DNA of 64,000 nucleotides from Leifsonia sp. 71-9 (GTDB taxonomy: Bacteria; Actinomycetota; Actinomycetes; Actinomycetales; Microbacteriaceae). Within the stretch, counting starts at the first letter, position 1; each line of letters starts with the position of its first letter. Positions 57,309-64,000 of this stretch are shown piece after piece. The notes below the pieces were generated by a model that worked only from the letters and a program-made list of their open reading frames with translations, made no database searches and had not been told where the DNA came from. The translations under genes and the position numbers were made by a program. Location: assembly GCF_001898805.1 (NCBI RefSeq), contig NZ_MKVJ01000017.1, forward strand, positions 290,066 through 354,065. Reading direction: 5' to 3'.

Positions 57309-58829
57309 ATGAGCACCCGCAGCGCCGCGGAATCCACCGAGACCGGCTCGACCCGCACCGCCAAGGGTCTGAGCGCCGGGTCGGTCGGCCTGATCGGCGC
57401 CGTCGTCATCGGCATCTCCTGCATCGCGCCCGCCTACACGCTGACCGGCGCGCTCGGCCCGACCGTGTCCGAGGTGGGCGTCCACCTGCCCGCGATCTTC
57501 CTGGTCGGCTTCCTCCCGATGCTGCTGGTCGCGTTCGGCTATCGCGAGCTCAACAACGCGATGCCCGACTCCGGCACCTCGTTCACCTGGGCGACGCGCG
57601 CCTTCGGCCCGTACCTCGGGTGGATGGGCGGCTGGGGTCTCATCGCCGCGACGGTGGTGGTGCTCTCGAACCTGGCGGGCATCGCCGTCGACTTCCTCTA
57701 CCTGCTGCTGTCGCAGGTGTTCCACAACCCCGCGATCGCGGACCTCTCGAAGAACCCGTTCATCAACGTCGCCACCTGTCTGGCGTTCATGGCCGTCGCG
57801 ACCCTCATCTCGTACCGCGACATGCAGACCACCCAGAAGGTGCAGTACGTCCTGGTCGGCTTCCAGCTGCTGGTGCTCGTGCTGTTCGGCGTCGTCGCGT
57901 TCGTCCACGTGGCGAACGGCACCGCGTTCGACGCGACCCCGCCGAGCCTCGACTGGTTCAACCCCTTCGGCGTCCCGTCGTTCTCCGCCTTCGCCGCCGG
58001 TCTCTCCCTCTCGATCTTCATCTTCTGGGGCTGGGATGTGACCCTCACCATGTCCGAGGAGACCAAGGGCTCCCGCTCGACGCCGGGCCGTGCCGCGACC
58101 CTCACCGTCGTCATCATCGTGGTGGCGTACCTGTTCGTCTCGATGGCGGCGATCTCGTTCGCGGGGACCGGCGACGACGGCATCGGCCTCGGCAACCCCG
58201 ACATCCAGGAGAACGTCTTCTTCGCGCTGGCCGGCCCGGTGCTCGGCCCGCTCGCCATCCTGATGTCGATCGCCGTGCTCTCCAGCTCGGCGGCGTCGCT
58301 GCAGTCGACCGCGGTGTCCCCGGCGCGCACGCTGCTCGCCATGGGGCACTACGGCGCCCTTCCGCAGCGGTTCGCCCGCGTCAGCCCGCGCTTCATGACC
58401 CCGGGGTACTCGACCGTGGTCTCCGCCGTGGTCGCCAGCGTGTTCTACGCCGTCATGCGCTTCATCAGCGAGGACGTGCTCTGGGACACCATCACCACGC
58501 TCGGGATGATGATCTGCTTCTACTACGGCATCACCGCGTTCGCGTGCGTGTGGTTCTTCCGCCGGAAGTGGTTCTCCTCGGTGCGCAACGCCTTCTTCAC
58601 GCTCGTGTGCCCGCTCGTCGGCGGCGGCATCCTGAGCGTGCTCTTCGTCACCACGCTGGTCGACAGCATGGACCCGTCCTACGGCAGCGGCTCGAACGTC
58701 GCCGGCGTGGGCCTGGTGTTCATCCTGGGGATGGTCATCCTGCTGTCGGGCGTCGTGGTGATGCTCGTGATGCGACGCCGGCTCCCGGACTTCTTCCGCG
58801 GGAAGACCCTCCCGCGCGCGGAGGCCTGA
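57309..58829 (+). CDS. APC-family amino acid permease, probable GABA/amine importer
   Basis: A 506-residue protein with about 12-13 helices. GISCIAPAYTLTGALGPTVS in helix 1 and FGYRELNNAMPDSGTSFTWA in the helix 2-3 area are typical of the APC superfamily, close to GABA and amine permeases. TAGGAG lies 10 bases before ATG 57309. It ends the pucR-controlled operon, so it probably imports the gabT substrate; the substrate is inferred from position. Two hairpins follow. Confidence 0.88.
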   Translation: MSTRSAAESTETGSTRTAKGLSAGSVGLIGAVVIGISCIAPAYTLTGALGPTVSEVGVHLPAIFLVGFLPMLLVAFGYRELNNAMPDSGTSFTWATRAFGPYLGWMGGWGLIAATVVVLSNLAGIAVDFLYLLLSQVFHNPAIADLSKNPFINVATCLAFMAVATLISYRDMQTTQKVQYVLVGFQLLVLVLFGVVAFVHVANGTAFDATPPSLDWFNPFGVPSFSAFAAGLSLSIFIFWGWDVTLTMSEETKGSRSTPGRAATLTVVIIVVAYLFVSMAAISFAGTGDDGIGLGNPDIQENVFFALAGPVLGPLAILMSIAVLSSSAASLQSTAVSPARTLLAMGHYGALPQRFARVSPRFMTPGYSTVVSAVVASVFYAVMRFISEDVLWDTITTLGMMICFYYGITAFACVWFFRRKWFSSVRNAFFTLVCPLVGGGILSVLFVTTLVDSMDPSYGSGSNVAGVGLVFILGMVILLSGVVVMLVMRRRLPDFFRGKTLPRAEA

Positions 58830-58838
58830 GCCCGGCCC

Positions 58839-58889
58839 GTCACGGACGCGTGACCCGTGGCGGATGCAGGTCGTGCTGCATCCGCCACG
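58839..58889. terminator. Tandem hairpins between convergent genes
   Basis: A GTCACG/CGTGAC hairpin (58839-58854) followed by a perfect 14-base stem starting CGTGGCGGATGCAG with a 6-base loop (58856-58889). They separate the APC operon from the convergent MFS gene. Confidence 0.85.
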
Positions 58890-58901
58890 TCACGTCTCGC
58901 G

Positions 58902-60338
58902 TCAGACGCCGATCGGAGCCGCGGCGTGCTGCTCCGTCGCCGGCGTCGGGCGGCTCTTCGGCCCGCGGATGAGGCCGATCGCGATGCCGGCGGCCAGCAC
59001 CATCCCGACCGCGGCGGCCAGGAAGACCACGGAGTACCCGGCTGTCAGGTCGACCGGCTTCGCGCCGTCGGTGGCGAGCGCCGCGGCGTAGAGCGCCGTG
59101 AAGACCGAGAGGCCGACCGAGCCGCCGATCTGCATCGCCGAGTTGGCGGTGGCGGAGGCCGCGCCCGCGTCGTGCGGCGCGACGCCGCTCAGCGCGAGGT
59201 TCTGCAGCGGCACGAACACGCACGCCATGCCGACGCCCATGATCACGAGGGCGGGGAGCACCTGGGCGAAGTAGGAGCCGTCGGCCGTCAGGCGGCTCAG
59301 GTAGAGCAGCCCGACCGCCACGATCAGGGGTCCGGCGATCATCAGCGGCCGGGCGCCGATGCGGCCGAGCAGCCGGGTCGCGACGGGGGCCATCGCCATG
59401 ATCGCCAGCGTGAGGGGGAGGCTCGCCAGCCCCGACTCGAGCGGCCGCATCCCGAGCACCAGCTGGAGGTGCAGCGTCAGGTAGAGCGTCGCGCCGATCA
59501 TCACGCTGCCGGCGACGGCCTGGATGAGGAACGCGCCGCCGCGCACGCGGTCGAGCACGACCCGCAGCGGGAGGAGCGGCTGGGCGACCCGGCGCTCGAT
59601 CAGCACGAACGCGACGAGCAGGAGCACGCCGGCGGCGAGGAACCCGATGGTGTCGACCCGGCCCCAGCCGTTCTCGGCGAGGCTGAAGCCGTAGACCAGC
59701 GAACCGAGGCCGAGGGTGACGGTGACGACGCCCCACCAGTCGTAGCGGTTGCGACCCTCGGCGCGGCTCTCGTTCAGCACGAGCGCGCCGCCGACGAGGC
59801 CGACGGCCACGAAGAAGAGGTTCACGAGCAGGCACCAGCGCCAGTCGGCGAACTCGGTGAGCACGCCGCCGAGCAGCAAGCCGACCGCCGCGCCGGCGCC
59901 GGCGATCGTGCCGAAGACGGCGAAGGCGGTGTTGCGCTCGCGTCCGCTCGGGAAGGTCACGGTCAGGAGGGCGAGCGCGGCCGGGGCGAGCAGAGCGGCG
60001 AAGACGCCCTGGAGCGCGCGGGCGCCGATCAGCTCGATGCCGTTCTGGGCGAGCCCGCCGATGGCGGAGGCGATGCCGAACCCGATCATGCCGACCAGGT
60101 AGGTGCGCTTGCGGCCCCAGTAGTCGGCGATGCGGCCGCCGAGCAGCAGGAGCGCGCCGAACGCCAGGGCGTAGGCGGTCACCACCCACTGGCGCTCCGT
60201 GTCGGAGAGGCCGAGAGCCACCTGCGCCTGCGGCAGCGCGATGTTGACGATGGTGCCGTCGAGCACGACGACGAGCTGGGTGAGGGAGAGGACGGCGAGA
60301 GCGAGCCACTTGTGCGGCGGGCGGACGGCGCGGGACAT
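58902..60338 (-). CDS. MFS drug exporter, DHA2 (14-helix) type
   Basis: A 478-residue membrane protein. LTQLVVVLDGTIVNIALPQA in helix 1, GGRIADYWGRKRTYLVGM in loop 2-3 and FGTIAGAGAAVGLLLGGVL as motif C mark the EmrB/QacA group. GGAGG lies 7 bases before ATG 60338. It follows a TetR gene on the same strand by 102 bases, so it may be controlled by that regulator, although the clearest operator lies on the other side of tetR. Confidence 0.9.
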   Translation of the reverse strand: MSRAVRPPHKWLALAVLSLTQLVVVLDGTIVNIALPQAQVALGLSDTERQWVVTAYALAFGALLLLGGRIADYWGRKRTYLVGMIGFGIASAIGGLAQNGIELIGARALQGVFAALLAPAALALLTVTFPSGRERNTAFAVFGTIAGAGAAVGLLLGGVLTEFADWRWCLLVNLFFVAVGLVGGALVLNESRAEGRNRYDWWGVVTVTLGLGSLVYGFSLAENGWGRVDTIGFLAAGVLLLVAFVLIERRVAQPLLPLRVVLDRVRGGAFLIQAVAGSVMIGATLYLTLHLQLVLGMRPLESGLASLPLTLAIMAMAPVATRLLGRIGARPLMIAGPLIVAVGLLYLSRLTADGSYFAQVLPALVIMGVGMACVFVPLQNLALSGVAPHDAGAASATANSAMQIGGSVGLSVFTALYAAALATDGAKPVDLTAGYSVVFLAAAVGMVLAAGIAIGLIRGPKSRPTPATEQHAAAPIGV

Positions 60339-60440
60339 GGAGGAACCTCCGGAGTCTTGTGAGGGATGCCGGAGGTTTCGAGCCTCGGACCGGCGGGGCG
60401 ACGCCCGGCGGCCACATCGGCCGCGTGGCCGATCAGGCTT

Positions 60441-61130
60441 CTAGTCTACCGGGGACCCTCCGACATCGTCCGGCCGTCCCGCGCTGTTGAGGGCCAGCCA
60501 CTCGGCCCAGGTCATCGGTTCGCCGCGCTGGCGCGCGGGGTCCGCAGCGGCCTCCCGCAGCCCCAGCAGGTAGACGTCGAGGTGGCGCAGGTGGATCTGG
60601 ATGGAGCGCTCCCGCGTCGTCGGGAGGGCGGGACGCAGATGCACCAGCGTCGCCATCAGCTCGCCCGGGCCGAAGTCTGCGGGGACGGCTCCCGTGCTGG
60701 CATCCGCCGCGATGAGGGCCTCCAGCGCGAGCAGCAGGCGGTCGGCGGCGGCGTCGATGTCGGGGCTCGAGCCCACGTGGCGGCCGAAGGTGGTGACCAG
60801 CGGATTGGCCGCCTCCTGGAGGTGGGTCTCCAGGAAGGTCCGGATCGCCGAGCCGGGCGTGGCACGCGCCGACGTGACGGCGAGATCGGTCACCTGCTGC
60901 AGGGCGAGCAGGCGGAGGCCGTGCACCAGCGCGTCCTTGCTCGGGTAGCGCCGGTAGATGCTGGCGACGCCGACGCCCGCGCGTTCCGCCACGGCGGACA
61001 TCGGGGCGTTGTAGCCCTGCTCGGCGAAGACGTCGCGCGCCGCTTCGAGCACCGAGGTGTCGTTCGCCCGGGCCTCACGCTCGCGGCCGCGCGGGCGGGG
61101 CGCCGCGGTCTCGCCGGGGGAGGCTTCCAT
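60441..61130 (-). CDS. TetR-family repressor
   Basis: A 229-residue regulator: helix-turn-helix at about 22-68 (VLEAARDVFAEQGYNAPMSA, then AERAGVGVASIYRRYPSKDA) and a helical ligand domain. TACCCT stands 6 bases before ATG 61130, suggesting a leaderless transcript. It lies between two MFS exporter genes: divergent from the one at 61236, with a clear 9-5-9 inverted repeat in the gap, and upstream of the one ending at 58902. Confidence 0.9.
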   Translation of the reverse strand: MEASPGETAAPRPRGREREARANDTSVLEAARDVFAEQGYNAPMSAVAERAGVGVASIYRRYPSKDALVHGLRLLALQQVTDLAVTSARATPGSAIRTFLETHLQEAANPLVTTFGRHVGSSPDIDAAADRLLLALEALIAADASTGAVPADFGPGELMATLVHLRPALPTTRERSIQIHLRHLDVYLLGLREAAADPARQRGEPMTWAEWLALNSAGRPDDVGGSPVD

Positions 61131-61162
61131 GCTTCCAGGGTAGCGGGGAGCGTGTTAGGTTT

Positions 61163-61185
61163 GAACGGAACGGAGTGTTCCGTTC
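61163..61185. promoter_or_regulatory. TetR operator, 9-5-9 inverted repeat
   Basis: GAACGGAAC-GGAGT-GTTCCGTTC, perfect arms, in the 105-base gap between the divergent tetR and MFS genes. Confidence 0.85.
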
Positions 61186-61235
61186 CGAAACCCGCCTCCC
61201 CGATCGAACATCCCGTACCCACCGAAAGGCGATCG

Positions 61236-62669
61236 ATGCCCGCGCCCTCCCTGCCCTCTCCGCCGACGAATCCGACCCCCGCGATTCGCGCGACACCCGC
61301 GACCTCCACCCCCGGGGCCGCGGCGCTCGAGTCCCGCGGCGGTCGCATCGTCGTCGCCCTCGCGCTCGCCGTGCTCGCCTACTCGATGATGCAGACGCTG
61401 CTCGTGCCGGCCCTCCCGGTGCTCGCGGCCGCGTTCGGGCTGGATGCGGCGGGCAGCGGCTGGGTGCTCACCTCCTACCTGCTCAGCGGCGCGGTCGCCG
61501 CGCCGGTCATCGGCTCGCTCGGCGACCGGTTCGGCCACCGGCGCCTGCTGCTGATCAGCCTGGGCGTGTTCGCCGTCGGGGGCGCGGTGTGCGCGTTCGC
61601 GCCGACCTTCACCGTGCTGGTGGTCGGGCGGGTGCTGCAGGGCGCCTCCACCGCCTCCTTCCCGCTCGCCCTCGCGATCGTCCGGCGCCACCTGCCCGGC
61701 ACCGCGCAGCGCGCCGCGGTCGGCTGGCTGAGCGGGACACTCGGCCTGGGCGCAGGCGTCGCCCTGGTGATCGGCGGCCTGATCGCGCAGTACCTGTCGT
61801 GGCCGTGGCTGTTCATCGCCGGCACGGCGGTCGGGCTCGTCGCGCTGCTGCTGGTCGTGCTGTGGGTGCCGGCGTCGCAGCGCGGATCCGCGGGCCGCAC
61901 GGACTGGAGCGGGGGAGCGCTGCTGGTCGTCGGCCTCCTCGCCCTGCTGCTCGCGGTGTCGCAGGGGTCGGCCTGGGGATGGACGTCGCCCGTCACCCTC
62001 GGGCTCCTCGTGGTGGCCGCCGCCGCTCTCGGCGGTCTCGTGGCCGTCGAGCTGCGGGTGCCGCAGCCGCTCGTGGACATGCGCGTGCTCGCCCGGCCGG
62101 TCCTGCTGCTCACCAACGCGCTCACCCTGTTCCTCGGCTTCGTGCCCTATCTGTTCTACGTCGGCCTGCCGGTCCTGTTGCAGGCCGCCACCGGCGCCGG
62201 GCACGGGATGGGCGTCTCGGCGACCGGGCTCGTCATGCTGCCGGGCGCGGTGCTGGTCTTCGTCGGCGGCCGCATCGCCCCGGCCCTGATCGGGCGGATC
62301 CCGGCGCGCGCCGTGGCGATGATCGCGCTGGCCACGATGGTCGTCGGCAGCGTCGGCGTCGCGCTCGCACCGCAGTCCCTGGTCGCCGTGATCGTCTTCT
62401 TCGGCCTCATCGGTCTGGGCAACGGAATCGGCTTCGCGGTCGCGGCCGAGCTCGTGTCGCAGCTCGCTCCCCGCGCCGAGGTCGCGTCGGCGGTCGCCGT
62501 CAACAGCGTGCTGCGCACCATCGGCTCCGCCCTCGGCGCGCCGATCACCGCACTCTTCCTGACGGACGCCGCCACGGGGGCGGGGGAGTTCACCGCGCTC
62601 TTCGTGTTCGCCGCGGCCACGAGCCTCGCCGGCGTCGTGCTCGCCGCCTTCATCCGCCAGCGCGCCTGA
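61236..62669 (+). CDS. MFS exporter
   Basis: A 477-residue transporter with about 14 helices after a Pro-rich tail (residues 1-35). AYSMMQTLLVPALPVLAAAF in helix 1, GSLGDRFGHRRLLL in loop 2-3 and LSGTLGLGAGVALVIGGLI as motif C place it among drug:proton antiporters. AAAGG is 7 bases before ATG 61236. It should be repressed by the divergent TetR protein. Confidence 0.9.
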   Translation: MPAPSLPSPPTNPTPAIRATPATSTPGAAALESRGGRIVVALALAVLAYSMMQTLLVPALPVLAAAFGLDAAGSGWVLTSYLLSGAVAAPVIGSLGDRFGHRRLLLISLGVFAVGGAVCAFAPTFTVLVVGRVLQGASTASFPLALAIVRRHLPGTAQRAAVGWLSGTLGLGAGVALVIGGLIAQYLSWPWLFIAGTAVGLVALLLVVLWVPASQRGSAGRTDWSGGALLVVGLLALLLAVSQGSAWGWTSPVTLGLLVVAAAALGGLVAVELRVPQPLVDMRVLARPVLLLTNALTLFLGFVPYLFYVGLPVLLQAATGAGHGMGVSATGLVMLPGAVLVFVGGRIAPALIGRIPARAVAMIALATMVVGSVGVALAPQSLVAVIVFFGLIGLGNGIGFAVAAELVSQLAPRAEVASAVAVNSVLRTIGSALGAPITALFLTDAATGAGEFTALFVFAAATSLAGVVLAAFIRQRA

Positions 62670-62760
62670 TCCGCGACCGCGGTCTCCCGGGACGTCTGCG
62701 GTGCGGCGAGCGGCCGCAGACGTCCCGCCGCGGCGCAGTCGCGTCGGTAGCATCGGACGG

Positions 62761-63396
62761 GTGCGTCTCCTTCTGCTCTCGTCCAATGTCGGTGCGGTCC
62801 CCGCGTTCCTGGAGGAGGCGACGGGCAGGGCGGGCGCCCTCCGGATCGGCTACGTCCCGGATGCCGCGCTGCCGTATCCCGATGCGCCCTTCGTGAACGC
62901 GGAGCAGGAGCGGATCGCCGCGCTCGGCCACGAGGTGGCGGTCATCCGCGTCGGCGGGACGCCGCTGGACGAGACCGAGCGCGCGCTCGACCGCGTGGAT
63001 GCGCTCTACGTCGCCGGCGGCAACACCTTCGCGCTGCTGCACGCCCTCCGGTCGACCGGAGCCGACCGTGCGATCGTCGACCGCGTGCGCGCGGGCCTGC
63101 CCTACATCGGCCTGAGCGCCGGATCGGTCGTCGCCGGCCCCACCATCGAGCCGATCACCCCGATGGACGATCCGGCGGAGGCGCCCGAGCTCGCCGGCCA
63201 CGCCGCCCTCGGCCTTGTCGACATCGTCGTGGTCCCGCACGCCGACGGGCTGTCGTATCCCGCCGCCGTGATCGAGCGCATCGTCGCCGAGTACGGCACG
63301 TCGCATCCCCTGCGATTGCTGAACGACGACCAGGCGCTCCTCGTGACCGGCGACGACGGCATCGCCGACGGGCCGCGCCTCGTCCCGTCACCCTGA
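62761..63396 (+). CDS. Peptidase E-like (S51, class I glutamine amidotransferase fold) protein
   Basis: A 211-residue protein. VAGGNTFALLHALR and the nucleophile elbow YIGLSAGSVVAGP (Ser119) match S51 dipeptidase E relatives, which cleave Asp-X dipeptides; a histidine occurs in VVVPHADGLSYP. No signal peptide. TAGCAT lies 7 bases before GTG 62761 and there is no ribosome site. Substrate is not proven for this branch. Confidence 0.88.
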   Translation: MRLLLLSSNVGAVPAFLEEATGRAGALRIGYVPDAALPYPDAPFVNAEQERIAALGHEVAVIRVGGTPLDETERALDRVDALYVAGGNTFALLHALRSTGADRAIVDRVRAGLPYIGLSAGSVVAGPTIEPITPMDDPAEAPELAGHAALGLVDIVVVPHADGLSYPAAVIERIVAEYGTSHPLRLLNDDQALLVTGDDGIADGPRLVPSP

Positions 63397-63441
63397 CGAT
63401 CCGCTCCGAGAGCCCGCGCCGGCCGCGCCTACGCTGAGGGG

Positions 63442-63867
63442 ATGAACGCCTGCGCCGACCTCGTCAGCACCGCCGCCCGCCTCGCCGCCGGGTCGACCAG
63501 CTCCCGCCGGTTCTTCATCGATCTCGGGGCGGAGGTCGGCGGGGTCGGGCGCGGCCCGTTCTGGTTCCTGGACGCCGCACGCGGCGGCCGCAACCGGCTG
63601 CGAGGGCGCGGCTTCCGGCCGCACGTCGACGACGGCACCGACGGTCAGGCGCGGCACTTCGCCGGGATCGCGGCCGTCGCGGTGCGCATCGGCGCCCGTC
63701 CCACCCGCTGGTTCGCCCTCCACGTGCTGCGCGACCCGGCGGACTCCGCCGACGGCCGGCTCACCGATCATGCCCTCGAGCTGGTGCGGCTCACCCGCAC
63801 CGGCGAGGTCGACCGGAACTCCGTCGCGGAGTGGATACGCACGACGATCTGCGAACCGACTCGGTAG
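63442..63867 (+). CDS. Uncharacterised protein
   Basis: A 141-residue protein that I do not recognise. It begins MNACADLVSTAARLAAGSTS and ends VAEWIRTTICEPTR, without a membrane segment. A central Gly/Arg-rich stretch (AARGGRNRLRGRGFRPHVDD) precedes an alanine-rich helix. TACGCT lies exactly 6 bases before the ATG, and GAGGGG overlaps the same gap. The start and reality of the gene are supported by that signal and by the codon bias. Confidence 0.6.
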   Translation: MNACADLVSTAARLAAGSTSSRRFFIDLGAEVGGVGRGPFWFLDAARGGRNRLRGRGFRPHVDDGTDGQARHFAGIAAVAVRIGARPTRWFALHVLRDPADSADGRLTDHALELVRLTRTGEVDRNSVAEWIRTTICEPTR

Positions 63868-64000
63868 TCGCGGGCTGGACTACGGAGCCGCTCGGAGTTC
63901 CCCGGCGAGTCCCCTCGTCCACTTCGGAGAAACCCTCCGGCCGGCACTGCACCTCCCGTCGCTCACCTCGGTGGGCGCCCGGCCCTCTGGTCGGCTGGAG
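63868..64000. other. Non-coding end of the window
   Basis: I see no gene start, tRNA or clear hairpin in the last 133 bases. Confidence 0.5.

Overview
The window comes from a high-GC Gram-positive chromosome. Codon third positions are strongly G/C, ClgR sits beside ClpP, several surface proteins end in LAxTG-type sorting signals, many genes appear to start without a leader, and the general gene complement fits an actinobacterium, most likely a member of Microbacteriaceae (Leifsonia or a relative). The family is an inference from gene style; no rRNA is present to confirm it. Nothing looks like a prophage, plasmid, transposon or CRISPR array.

Layout. Bases 1-5100 carry housekeeping and metal-homeostasis genes: a partial hydrolase, YajQ, a UPF0324 exporter, a zinc-free L36 protein divergent from a CobW-type protein around a Zur-like box, small orphan proteins, and the convergent clgR/clpP pair. 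Bases 5247-12500 hold tRNA-Tyr, an inositol-phosphatase-type enzyme, an M23 peptidase, a LacI regulator translationally coupled to an alpha-glucosidase, a pentapeptide protein, an aldo/keto reductase, tRNA-Thr and tRNA-Met. Bases 12600-20500 hold a MerR regulator, an MHS-type transporter with a dehydrogenase fused to a PmoA-like domain (behind several LacI-type operators), an SRPBCC/ArsR operon behind twin operators, a DUF3494 ice-binding-like surface protein and a patatin-like lipase.

Bases 20600-33500 are mostly a polysaccharide or glycoconjugate region: arylsulfatase, a von Willebrand surface protein, a secreted BNR-repeat hydrolase with a frameshifted ricin-type lectin tail, a LacI repressor, an ABC sugar importer and a GH2 hydrolase. 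Four copies of one operator flank the repressor, so the secreted enzyme, the importer and the intracellular hydrolase probably form one regulon. Bases 33500-39220 hold small enzymes, a secreted protein of unknown function followed at once by a four-helix membrane protein (possible toxin/immunity pair), and a large lamin-tail surface protein.

Bases 39290-64000 hold an FUSC membrane protein, an amine oxidase, an acetylhydrolase-like protein, two DHA2-type and one further MFS drug exporter with TetR regulators, galM, the ATP-grasp/alpha-E/transglutaminase operon (with a 14-glutamine tract), and a GABA-type cluster (PucR regulator, gabT, gabD, universal stress protein, APC permease). Two long perfect inverted repeats of identical geometry but different sequence lie at 39291-39352 and 51920-51979. 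A recurring -10-like hexamer placed six or seven bases before start codons points to widespread leaderless transcription.
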